From assembly GCA_963921425.1 (NCBI GenBank), contig OY992833.1:27886698-27950697 (forward strand): a stretch of DNA of 64,000 nt. The letters run 5' to 3'. A program made the translations under genes and the position numbers. Numbering within the stretch: position 1 is the first letter of the stretch; every line of letters starts with the position of its first letter. This document shows, one piece after another, positions 35,201 to 45,697 of this stretch. The DNA comes from Dryas octopetala. Taxonomy: Eukaryota; Streptophyta; Magnoliopsida; Rosales; Rosaceae. A model generated the notes under the pieces. The model had not been told where the DNA came from, did not search any database, and saw nothing but the letters and a program-made list of their open reading frames with translations.

Positions 35201-38200
35201 AGAAAAGAAAGAGAGGAGCTGCAAGCAAAGGCCCCACGTGTGGAACAAAAGTTGGAGCTTATGCAAAATTTTTATCTATTTTTAGCTTTATGTGAACGTT
35301 GGGGTTCTCTTGCTTGGGATTCCTACATGCTTGTGTGGGCTGTGGGCACCCTTATTTTGGATATTAGAGCCACCTTTTCAAGAGCCTCTGGGATTTTCCT
35401 CTTCCCTCACTTTCTCTCCATATCTTTAATACAAATTATGCTTTCTTGTAAAGAGAAAGGTTTTGGGAATCCTATGCCCTTATATTCCCATATTTTGGTT
35501 CTTATTGCTGTGTCCCTTTTCAGATTACAAGATTCCCATGCTACCTTTCCTCATTCTACATACAATGTGTTTTTAGTACAAAACAGTGTTTTCATTTTCT
35601 TTTCACCCTTACTTAAATTTCATTAATTTTTAGCAAAATTAGAGTAGAATGGGAATGTGGGATTATGTGGCAGAGATTGTATCTATCTTTACTTAAATTA
35701 AGTGCAGTCAGAAAAACAGCTTTGACCTTATCATGGTAAACATAGCTGCTGCCCCTCCAATACCCAATAGAAATTATATAAGTTCATTCACTCCATTGTG
35801 TTTGCTTTATTGCAATTAAGGAAATGATGAAGCCTGAGCTATATATTTTTTAGGATGTTTGGTTCATGATGTAGATGCTAGCTTGAGGACCTATAGATCA
35901 ACCTGCAGAGTCTAAGATATTTAGAAAATAATAAAGATGATAAAAAGACTAAGACCAGTTTGATTTCGATTGCAGGCCCCTGTGATGAGGATATTGTAAT
36001 CTAAGAATAGAAATTCCTATTAATCAAAAAGGAATTGGTCTAGTTATGCCCACAGCTCCACTACTTGAATTTCCCGCCACAATATTGTAGTATACACACT
36101 TAAGTGGTGTACGTGGCTAAGTGACTTGGAACTTGGAAGCACAAGTTTGACAGACTCATGAGTATGTGATTAAAATAATACCCCTTGTAAGTGTGCGTGG
36201 GCTTTCTTCATTGATGTGGCATTGAGTGCAGTGTAGAGTGTAGACCCCTAGTCACCAGGTACATTGATTGTTAATTTCTTATATGTATGCTAAGCATTTT
36301 CTGGTGGCATTCCAATTCAGCATTTTGCTAATGGTTTTGAATCAAATGAAATTAGGGGTTAAAGGAACAATGTAATTCTGGTATAGGGGTTCTGTTTTTC
36401 ATGCTAAGAGGAAACCATTTAATCCTGTTAAAGGGGTTGTGCAGATTAACATGTCCAAATGAGAACCTACTGTTTCATTCATAAAGTATTGATATTAAAA
36501 ATGGTTGCAAACTAAAGTTGTAACATTCATTGGAGAGGGGGAAGTGTCTGTCAAGTGTGGTCATATAAACAAAACCTGCAAAGGCAAAGAGGAAATGAGC
36601 TGGGGATTAATTACTCTATTTCAGGACTTATAATTAAGAATGGGTCTATCTCTTTAGCTTCTTTCAATAAAGATGGTTCACACTTCACAGAGGAACTGAT
36701 CAACTAAGATCACCTAGCTGGGAAGGGACCTCCTCTGCCTCGTGACTTGACACCACCTTCACTCTTTCACACTTTCTGATCATATATATTCTTCCCCTCA
36801 AAGCCACACTCGTACCTGTTTTTGCTTTTTTCTGAGGAACCAAATTAACAAATGGCAGAAAAAGAAGACATCTGGGATTTATCTGGTCAAAAGTTTTCCA
36901 ATGAATTAGCAGAAGCAACCCCAGCAGTTTCATGATCAGTTCCTTTTTGTGACTCTAGGTTGGTCCATTTTGCTCATTTTCTTTTTCTCTGCCGGAGCAT
37001 GTAAAATTGATAAGCACAAGTATGGGACTCAAGGGACCTTGCACAATGTGTCAGTCCTAGCTAATTAAAGTTTTCCAATTACATTATTACTAATTAAGCA
37101 GCAGCTTGATCTTAATCAGATTCAGAAACTTCGGAGAAGGTCTCTAAAAAGCCCATGGCAATGAATTTGGGGACATTGAGATCGTACTCCCTCAACCCCA
37201 TTTGATTGTACATGCTTTGATGGGTGGCGATCAAAGGGGAGGGAATATTACAAGTTCAGCAAAAGAGTAAAGATGTTGGTGCTGTCACTGCTGTGGCATA
37301 GCCGTACAGGCAAGCTCAAACAAACAACATATTGTGGGACTAACAGGGATAACAAGATTAATAGGTGTGTTGGATGATTACTCACTTTTACAGTTACCTT
37401 TATGAGTTTTGTCAGATCCTGTGAAGTTAAATCAATAGCTCCATACATATGCATATCAGTATATAATTGCAGTAGCCAAGTTGTTTTATTTGATTGCTTG
37501 AGCTTTTAAAAGGGTTTTTAACTGAAGGTGATGTCTGTCAAATGAATGATTCCCTTACAAAGTCACCCATGGGGTCCCCCAAGGAGCACTAAGTGACACA
37601 ACCAAGTTGCAGATGTCCCTCTTTTCTTCACCCAACTATATTTCAAACCTGGAATTAATTTTAACTCATTGGCTTTGAAGCAAATATCAAGCATGGAGCC
37701 AGAGGCTCAAGTCTTAACCCCAGGTGTCACATTCCATTATGCCTCACCTAACTCTGTCTGCAATATAATATGCTTAGAAAACAAAGAAGAAAAGAAGGAA
37801 AAATAAAAATAGACAACAACGCCAACCAGAAATGGGCGCTAAACAAAAACAAACTGGCCCACATCCAGAGGCAACGAAATTCATGTGGGCTATGAGATAT
37901 TGACGTCCAGGCCCTGTTTGTTTGGGCTCCACTTACCAGCCCATGCGTAGGCTTTGCATATGTAATCTGATATTTGATGTAATTAACTAATTATATAATT
38001 AATCATGCGAATTCAGAAGTGATAAATCACTGCTTAATCAGCTGTGCCTGTGCTTAACTGCTTAAGAGGTAACAAAACTTGAACTTATTTTACATCCTAA
38101 GTCTTAGTGGGCCATTGTTGGAGCCAAAAGGTCAAAGGATATATGAAAGAATATGACTACAAGATTTACACATTGGAGATGGAGAAGGGAGATAGAGATT

Positions 38201-38774
38201 GAGGGCAATGTTATTGTTATGGTTGACCCTACACCTACAATATTAGATAGCAGATGGTGAAGACACATGGACACCTCTAGAGGCAAAGTTGATATACCTG
38301 AGACGTGTGACAGAAGTTAAAGAACCTTTATCTTCTTTTTAATTTTAATAAAAAAAAAAGATAAAAGGAGAAAGAAACAAATATTGAAGTGATAGGACCT
38401 GAACCTAATGGTTATAGTGACCCATCATCAACAAGTTTAAAATGAGTGATGATAAGATTTGGGGTCAGATGCTTCTCGCTTTGAATTTGCAGACAATGGC
38501 CAATGGGACATGGGCGATGGGTGAGTACAATACCACCAAGGCACCAAGAAGTTCACACGCCTGCATTTGTGTTGGTGGGCCAGGAAAACTATTAAAAGGC
38601 CCAAAATTTGGATGGGCAGAATTTGGTTATACCACCAAGATGCCAGGTCTCAGAGGTCTGGCCTGGACGATCCCAAGCTTGATTCTGTCTGTGATTTATT
38701 TAGGTATTGTTATACCAAAAACCCAAAAAGATACAGTTTGGGTGCTGAAAACTTCATTCTCAAGTTTAGGAGAA
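32241..38774. other. Long gene-poor stretch
   Basis: About 6.5 kb with no gene I can name. It includes A/T homopolymers near 32697-32714 and 33285-33300 and an uncharacterised 128-codon open frame at 35240-35626 that is preceded by a G-box-like CCACGTGTGG but has no family features. A short minus-strand peptide candidate at 36700-36933 is listed separately. A 30-40-codon open stretch on the minus strand near 37128-37250 is not convincing as a gene. Enhancer or non-coding RNA content cannot be judged from sequence alone. Confidence 0.45.
36700..36933 (-). CDS. Candidate small secreted peptide gene (unproven)
   Basis: A 77-codon frame starts MKLLGLLLLIHW, a short hydrophobic start that could be a signal peptide, followed by a basic segment with RGRIYMIRKCERVK. 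I do not recognise a known peptide-hormone motif. The frame could be cut by an intron: a GT donor occurs at CTAG|GTGATC near 36713 and a strong pyrimidine-rich acceptor (TTTGCCTTTGCAG) lies near 36575, in which case the C terminus would differ. It may equally be chance. No neighbour suggests a role. Confidence 0.2.
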   Translation of the reverse strand: MKLLGLLLLIHWKTFDQINPRCLLFLPFVNLVPQKKAKTGTSVALRGRIYMIRKCERVKVVSSHEAEEVPSQLGDLS

Positions 38775-38783
38775 TTTTTATGA

Positions 38784-39199
38784 AGACGAATGCTATTCAC
38801 CTTTTCTATTCTACTTTTTTCACCGACGTCTCATTTATTATTTTTATTTCACAATGTAAATTCATGATCGGAACCTTTCATTTTTTAAATCTAATTATAA
38901 AGATCATCTCAGAAAAAAAAAATTAACTAAATTAAAAATCGTTTAGTTATGTAATTGTAATAAAATAAATAGACAATTTTGATAACAATTTGATTCACTA
39001 TTTATTTATTTGATAATGATTATATAACCAAACGATTTTTGATTTAGTTAATTTTTTACAGAGATAATCTTTAAAAAATTGTCTAAAAAATGAACGGTTC
39101 TAATTATAATTTACATTGTGGAATGAGAATAATAAAAACAAAGGTCGGTGAAAAAGGTAGATTGAAGAAGGTGGATTGAAGAAGGTGGATACCATTCCT
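38784..39199. mobile_element. MULE-type MITE with ~200-bp inverted arms
   Basis: The left end (AGACGAATGCTATTCACCTT) and the inverted right end (AGGAATGGTATCCACCTT) match. The arms continue through TTTTTCACCGAC, CACAATGTAAATT and AAAAATCGTTT. A near-perfect 9-bp duplication flanks it (TTTTTATGA at 38775-38783, TTTTTATAA at 39200-39208), which is the Mutator-like hallmark. The right arm has a small duplication of GAAGAAGGTGGATT-like sequence. No protein is encoded. Confidence 0.75.
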
Positions 39200-39208
39200 T
39201 TTTTATAA

Positions 39209-39574
39209 AAGTCTTTTACTTGCTTCTCTTCGATAGAAATTGTGTGGGCTTAGGCTACCCACATTGTAAATATTGAGGGCGACTTGCTTACAAAATTAGG
39301 CCCGGCAAGCAAGCAGGCTAAACTTGGGCTAACATATTGGGCCTAACCTTAGTGTTGAAATGTGACCCAATTTCAGTTCAGACTGCTGAATGATCAATTC
39401 TACATGTCCAAGATATTAGGAAAATTCAAAAACAAAAAAAGCATAGCACAGTCGCACAGATTACAAAAAGTAGTTAATTATCTACAAATAATAATAATTG
39501 CATACCTCCGAGTTGTTAACTTGTTACATAAGAGAAAAATATTTATGAATGTGGGTTCGCATGAAATTAGGCTT
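39209..39574. terminator. 3' region of the plastid protein gene
   Basis: Spacer between the MITE and the stop codon at 39575. It should contain the 3' untranslated region of the minus-strand gene. No poly(A) signal is assigned. Confidence 0.4.
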
Positions 39575-40174
39575 CTAAAAGCCTTTGGATCCTCTTTCCT
39601 TCAAAACGGCAGGCTGATCAGCCAAAGAGAGGCAATACTTAGCAATCTCTCTGAACTTAGGCACACTCCTAAGGTCCACCTTCGTACCATCTCTCAGAGT
39701 TATGATAATGTCACCCCACTCCCCGATGAAACGTGGCACCACCTGGACATCCTTGATGACCTTGTACGAGAAGTCACTCCTATCCTGACCCGTCAGTCCT
39801 GAGATCACCGTCACCCGCAGGTTGGTGAACCTGTACCGCAAATAAAAGGCCCTGAAAACCGCCGCCAAAGTTAAGGGCAGCCAGAGAAGAGTGAAGCCCA
39901 GAATAAGGTTGGCCACGAGGTCGCCGTAGTGGGCTCCGCCGTCGAAGAAGATGGTCTCCGCCGTGGGTTTCTTGGAGGGGGTGGTGGTGGTGGTGGTGGG
40001 CTTGTTGGTTGGGGTGGACACTTGGAGTTTGGTGAGTGGTCTGTTGTTGTTGTAAGTACTGGGTTTGGAGGGAGAGTTAGGGAAGGGCAATTTGGAGAAC
40101 AGGTGTAAAGATTGGTGGTGGTGACGGTGGACTAAGGAGGTGGTGGTGGGTGAGAGAATTGGGGTGGAAGCCAT
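39575..40174 (-). CDS. Chloroplast-targeted membrane protein with a bacterial-PH-like (YdbS/DUF304-type) domain
   Basis: Single-exon frame of 199 residues. I chose the ATG at 40174, because from there the protein opens with a typical plastid transit peptide (MASTPILSPTTTSLVHRHHH, rich in Ser, Thr and His, no acids). An in-frame ATG at 40336 would add 54 residues and looks like leader. A Thr tract (TTTTTT, about residue 60) precedes the mature part. A hydrophobic segment (LVANLILGFTLLWLPLTLAA, about residues 85-104) is probably membrane-spanning. The remainder (YRFTNLRVTVISGLTGQDRSDFSYKVIKDVQVV...GDIIITLRDGTKVDLRSVP) has the beta-rich pattern of bacterial PH domains. Homologues are conserved in green plants but I do not know a proven function. 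Domain name is from memory of the fold pattern, not a search. Confidence 0.75.
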   Translation of the reverse strand: MASTPILSPTTTSLVHRHHHQSLHLFSKLPFPNSPSKPSTYNNNRPLTKLQVSTPTNKPTTTTTTPSKKPTAETIFFDGGAHYGDLVANLILGFTLLWLPLTLAAVFRAFYLRYRFTNLRVTVISGLTGQDRSDFSYKVIKDVQVVPRFIGEWGDIIITLRDGTKVDLRSVPKFREIAKYCLSLADQPAVLKERGSKGF

Positions 40175-41061
40175 TGGTGGGCTGGGCTTATCCGTTAGAA
40201 TAGAGAAAGAGAAGGGGAAGGAGGCACTATGGATTGGGTAGTTGGTAGTTGATTCAGATTTCTCTGTGTTTCTATTGGCTAGTGTTGAGAGGTGGGGCCC
40301 ATTGTGTTGATTCCAATAAGGCCATCTTTTTGCCACGTAGTCTTAGTATTAGTACGGTCAATTACCAATTTGGGATCAGCCCAATATAAAAGTTCAATTG
40401 GCCCAAATTTGTACCCATCACGATGATGTGTGTGGGCCCAAGCCCAATCCAGTGTTTCTAGCTAGTAGCAACAGCTGCCATAGAGAAACAGCTCGTGCCA
40501 ATTTCAGCAGTAAACTTAATTTCTCTATTATTATTTTTCACCTTATACAGAACGTGAGGGATTGTTTCTCTCCTCAATTATTTTTTTCTTTTCTGGTTAT
40601 CCAAATCGTTAGGATCAACTTCGAACTCAGATAAAAAATGTTTGTTCCATATGAAGTACGTGGTAATATATACATAGTCCCCCTAAAATCTAGTAGTATT
40701 CTAAGTCATCACCCAAAAAAAGTCACTGAAAAATATTATGTTACCCGTTGACAGAAGTTCAAATTCATGGTAATATTTCAAACAATATAAAATGCAATAA
40801 TGCAGATACATACAATTGTTTATGGTATTGCCCTGCACATGTGTTATCCTCAGCCTATGGTCTCAAAAATAGCAAACATGCTTCTGGGTTTGCTCTTATT
40901 GATCTGGAGTACGTTATCCTAATCCAATATATATTCCCAGCAAAATGTTTAATTAATTAGCTTAAGGGTGTGAATGTGAGGCCACCATGCACGTGGCCAC
41001 TTAGCCTGTTCTTCTTAACTGGCCGGGAATTCTTAATTTTGCCACTACACAATTCTATATA
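40175..41061. promoter_or_regulatory. Upstream region of the plastid protein gene
   Basis: About 890 bp between the chosen start codon and the MULE-like element. The target duplication of that element ends at 41061. No other gene recognised. Confidence 0.4.
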
Positions 41062-41456
41062 GGGAAAATTTTTCATTCAGGACACCTAGTTTGGGGTCAA
41101 TCTTAGTTTAGGACACCAGTTTGGGTTTGTGCTAGTTTAGGACACATATTTAGGATTTGTATTAATGTGGGACAATCCGTCATCTCCGTCAAGAATTCCG
41201 TTAAAAATAGACATGTGCCATGCACATGACCTATTTTCAAGGGACAAAATGGACAATTCACCATAATATATTAAAATAATTAAAAATAAACAAGATTAAA
41301 ACTAAAAATATATTAAAAAAGTTTAAAACTATAAACACAAAAAACACAGAAAAAAAAAAGGATTGAAGAGGGAGATGCAGATCTCACCCCCCCCCCGTTT
41401 TCACTCAGCCCCAACCACCTCCGGCGGTGGCTTTACTGCCGGCGACGACCCACCCT

Positions 41457-41506
<50 letters not shown>

Positions 41507-42495
41507 TCCCTCTGTTCCATCTGCGCACCCCTTCTCCACCCAGCCCCAAGACATAGACATAAAGATCAAAGAAAAAAAATGCTAGTTGATAATTTCGGGC
41601 ATTGCTGCATGATACAGCAGAACAAGAAACAAAAAGGAATGTAACGAACATGGATTAAGAATTGAATAACAATTAGAAACCTAATGCACAAGTAAAACAA
41701 CCCACGAATGTCAAATTGATTGTCAATACTCAATAGCAGCCAGACCAGATGGAAAGCCTCCAGCCAAGTATAAGGGGAGATCCACCAGACAAACAATGAC
41801 GTATTCAAGGCTCTTCTCTGTTAAAGTACTCTCAACACCTATACCAAGACTTAAATAATTATACAAAATGCAGGCAATAACTCCAAATCATCATAAGAAA
41901 TAAGGTACTCCTGTCCTGGGTCCTCTCATCTGGTTGTTCTCCTCTGTTTTGATTCAGATCTGTAATAATATGAAGATGGTGAACTATTTAGTTTAAATTG
42001 ATGGAAAGGGTTTTGATAAATCTGAAATTGGGATGTATATGTGTATTGGGTTTTTGCAGACAACATCGAGGAGGGAAAAAGGAGGGTGCGATCTGCAGAG
42101 AAAAAAAGACAAAGAGAGGAATAGAGAAATGGAGGGAGAGAGAGAGTGAGATAGAGAGGGGGGATGGTGGGGTCACTGCCGGCAAGTATGGCCACCGGAA
42201 GTGAGTTGGGGCTGGGTGGAGAAGGGGTGCGCTGCCATCTTGTTCTTCTTTCTTTTTTGTTTTAGTTTTATTTTTAATTATTTTAATATATTATGGTGAA
42301 TTGTCCATTTTGTCCCTTGAAAATAGGTCATGTGCATGGCACATGTCTATTTTTAACGGAATTCTTGACGGAGGTGACGGATTGTCCCACATTAATACAA
42401 ATCCTAAATATGTGTTCTAAACTAGCACAAACCCAAACTGGTGTCCTAAACTAAGATTGACCCCAAACTAGGTGTCCTGAATGAAAAATTTTCCC
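41062..42495. mobile_element. MULE-like non-autonomous element with 229-bp inverted ends
   Basis: The first 229 bp (41062-41290, starting GGGAAAATTTTTCATTCAGG) recur inverted at 42267-42495 with only about two differences (GTTTAGGACAC against GTTTAGAACAC, and CATCTCC against CACCTCC). A perfect 9-bp target duplication, TTCTATATA, sits at 41053-41061 and 42496-42504. The 976-bp interior has a C run, a long CT microsatellite, and a second, looser inverted pair around CCAACCACCTCCGGCGGTGG, but no transposase. Long TIRs plus 9-bp duplication fit Mutator-like elements. The near identity of the ends indicates recent activity or conversion. The middle part (about 41570-41990) may be captured host DNA. 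Confidence 0.9.
41462..41502. repeat. (CT)n microsatellite inside the MULE-like element
   Basis: About 40 bp of uninterrupted CT, followed by CCCTCTCCCTCT. The opposite arm has a matching GA-rich block at about 42110-42160, so the tract is part of the inner inverted repeat. Confidence 0.85.
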
Positions 42496-42504
42496 TTCTA
42501 TATA

Positions 42505-44194
42505 TTAGTAATATAAGTTGGCATCTAAAAGTATCAGAGCAAAATGCCGAAGTTTCCAGCCATATATGCTGCCAAACATTATTAATTTATTGCTTTCATC
42601 ACATGATCCCATGAATTAAAAATATTCAAACAACATGCATAACGGCGCATTCATTTTATTTTTTTTAAGTGCCAAGCTTTCTTTCTTCAGTGTAAACGAT
42701 ATTGAGAAGGTTATGCTGATTCTGTCACATGCATGTTTGTTCTTATAATTCTGTAGTTAATTAGTAGTTCTATATATATAGTAGGGTTATTATTGGCTTG
42801 GCTATTACAATCTATTTGATCTGTTATGACAGTTGTTGCCAACAACTGTAAAATCTACAGCCCTATTTTAAGTCACAATGTTGATCTGTTTGATCCAATA
42901 AGCATATATATACATATATATATATATATGTTGAGATTTGCAGTAGATTTTGAATATGCATGCATGCCTATATGCAACTTACAGCTAAGCTAAAGTGGTT
43001 TTGTGTACTGAAAGCTGGTAGCTGCAGCCACCATGAAGCTGCTTTACATGCACGACTGTGGTGCGCGCATATATATGTCAAATTTTGCTTTAGAGAGCTG
43101 AAAATGTCTTGCAAAAAACAGAGAGACAATGAATTGGGGGATAACATTATTTTGTTTGCGTCACATGAAATAACTGTTGAAAAATGGATATGTGTGGAAG
43201 CAAAGCATTATATCATTGGAAAAGAGTAAGAGAGGGAGAGAAAGTGTGGGAAAGGGAGATGCATACATTAGTATTATTATTATGAATTTAAAAAACAAGC
43301 AAATGTTGAAAAGGGAGTGGGTGACAGTGAGTTCACATGACTGGTTTTCACTTGTCTATACAAAAAAGAAAGAGAGCAGAGTTAGAGTGGTGCTGCTGAG
43401 TAGTGCTGAGTGCCAAGAGCTAGTTGGTGAAGACAGGGCATTACTTGGGGTTTTTGTCTATTCCCTTCTTTGTCTGTACATGAAACTTGCCAACGTCCCC
43501 TTCACGAGTATTACCTTTTTTCCAACTCTGTTCTCTTCCATCTGCTTGTCTTCTTCGCCTCTTGGAATGTGTGCTGGATACTCTCTCTCTCTCTCTCTCA
43601 CCCCACACAATTAATATATTCTTTATTAACTAGGAGTAGATTTTGTTCACCATTGGTACTGCAATTGCATTCATGAATTCAGCAAAAAAATCATTACAAG
43701 GAAAGCACTTTGGGGGAGCATTTTTCTTTGACAGATAGTACAAAGGCATGAATCCAAAGTAAGAAAAAAGAAAAAAACTTAGACAAACGAAGCAGAGAAT
43801 CCCTTTCTTATTTCATGACCCATGCTAGAGCTGAGAGCTGCAATATTCAGTCACTACTCACTAGCTAGCAGCAAATATAATTTCACTTGGAATTTGATCC
43901 CATTAACCAACCTGGCAAGCAACATTTCTCCCATCACCCTAGAAAACATGGTATACCGTTCACGCACACATATATACCATACCCCCCCTTTATTCCTCCA
44001 TAAAGATTTTCAGCCCCCACTTGAAAATTCAACTTGATATATGATCATCTACTTTATAAATAATCTAAGTACCAAAGCATGGATTTTAAATAATAAAAAA
44101 ACTCATAGAACATGGTGCAATTGGTTGCGTCTTGATTTCATTGCCCTGTTGGTATATTCCAATTTAACAGTAGTTTGGTGGGTTCAGCTGATGA
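42505..44194. other. Intergenic, 3' side of the HD-Zip gene
   Basis: AT-rich, with TA runs at about 42904-42930 and a CT repeat near 43580-43600. The last few hundred bases before 44195 should hold the HD-Zip 3' untranslated region. No other gene recognised. Confidence 0.5.
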
Positions 44195-45697
44195 TCAATT
44201 GAATTGGTGTTGTTCCAACCATGGCCAAAACCCAGACTGATCATCAATGCTACAGAACATGTTGGTTAAGTTTTCTTCTTTGACCATTTGATCATTCTTC
44301 TGGCATTGGAGTACTTCAGGTCTTGATGATGGGTTTTGAAAGAGTTGTGCCACCACCCCAGAAGGCCTTGTGGAGGTTGGAAAGAAGGGTCTGCTGGCAA
44401 TTGGATGAGAGGATAGAGGACTGTCAATTGCTGACGTTCTTGAAATGTCCAACTTGATATCAGAGTTGTTTTCACTTCTATTACTGCAAGACCCCTCTGT
44501 CTCTTTATTGAGGTTGATAGATTCCGCTGGTTCTCTACTTTTTAATGCCAATATCTGCAGCCATCAAATTGACCGGTCAAGTTGAAGCATGCACACATAG
44601 GCTAGCTAGGTAGCTCCAGTTCATTAATTAGGTACTAATTAGATATTTCCCTGCTCTAAATTCAAGAACTTAACCCAAACACTAAATAGTGTTAAATATT
44701 AAAAGATAGATGTATATGAGGTAGCCCAAACGTGTAAACAAGAAAGATCTGTTCTTTTAGAGTCATGATTACCCTTTATCCCCAAATTATGATCAATCAG
44801 TGCATCAAAAAGTTGCATCTATCTTGGAAAAGGAACTTTGTAATCAGTGATTATTGGTTCAACAGATAAAGGTTCTGAAAATCATGATAAGAAAATGTCA
44901 AAAAAGCAAAAATCTTTGTGATGATGAAAAAGGAGATCAATAATTTCCAAAACATATTCTACAGAATCAGCACTATACCATGCAAAACTTGAAGCATATC
45001 TAAGGTACTGTAGAGACAAGATATCAAAGGTGTAGATTGAATTTGGTTTGGTACTTAAAACTTTGAATCATTAATTAATCAATTGAATTGAACAAACCTC
45101 TGCTTGAAGTTTTTTGTTCTGAGCCTGGAGAGCATCATTGTCTGCTTTGATGGCTTCAAACTGTCTCTTGAGGACATCATAGTCTTTCTCCAACTGCTTG
45201 GTCTTCCACCTTGCCCTCCTGTTCTGAAACCATATGGCAATCTGTCTTGGCTGCAGACCAAGAGCTCTGGCCAGCTGCATTTTTCTCTCAGGTTCAAGCT
45301 TGTTCCCCAACTCAAAGTTCTTCTCAAGTGTCTTCACTTGTTCCATGTTAAGCCTCCTCTTCTTCTCTCCTGCCTGTGACCCATCATCGGATAAATCATC
45401 TTCCCCATGAGCTTCTTCGCCCAATTCGATCCCTGAAAATGACACTGATCGCTTCCCTAAAAAGGATGCAACACCTGCACAAACAGATTAAATAAATTAA
45501 AACCCATTTGAGATAAGAATGTGTTTGTGTCTCTATGTGTGCCACAGGGGGAGAGAGAGAGTACCATGGAAGTCTTGAGGTGTGCAAGAAGGCAATAGAG
45601 AATTGATAGAAGTGGGAGGTTGATGGTCATGATGATCATCATGAGGGGCTTGTAACATGAAATTTGCAGGGAAGAAGGCCATCCCATTGCTAGTCAT
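44195..45697 (-). CDS. HD-Zip class I transcription factor, ATHB13/ATHB23 type
   Basis: Three minus-strand exons (45565-45697, 45098-45474, 44195-44554) give 289 residues. The N terminus ([40 protein letters not shown]) is typical of the ATHB13/20/23/3 group. The homeodomain (about residues 82-141) includes [20 protein letters not shown] and the recognition helix [17 protein letters not shown] leucine zipper follows directly (about 142-183: [20 protein letters not shown] and on). The C-terminal motif [13 protein letters not shown] is the conserved aromatic tail, likely an activation motif. Family members bind pseudopalindromic CAATNATTG as dimers and act in leaf and cotyledon shape, sugar response and stress. 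The closest single Arabidopsis member cannot be fixed without a tree. Intact. Confidence 0.93.

Noticed and set aside
37128..37250. Minus-strand coding-like stretch (REYDLNVPKFIAMG)
   Set aside because: It is about 40 codons, has a stop just upstream, a competing open frame overlaps it, and no family match comes to mind.
39362..39802. 146-codon plus-strand frame
   Set aside because: It is antisense to the plastid membrane protein gene, which has a clear transit peptide and domain pattern.
44195..45697. Apparent one-base frame problem in exon 1 of the HD-Zip gene
   Set aside because: It came from my own misreading of one line. Re-reading the bases gives an exon of 133 nt and a clean 289-residue frame.
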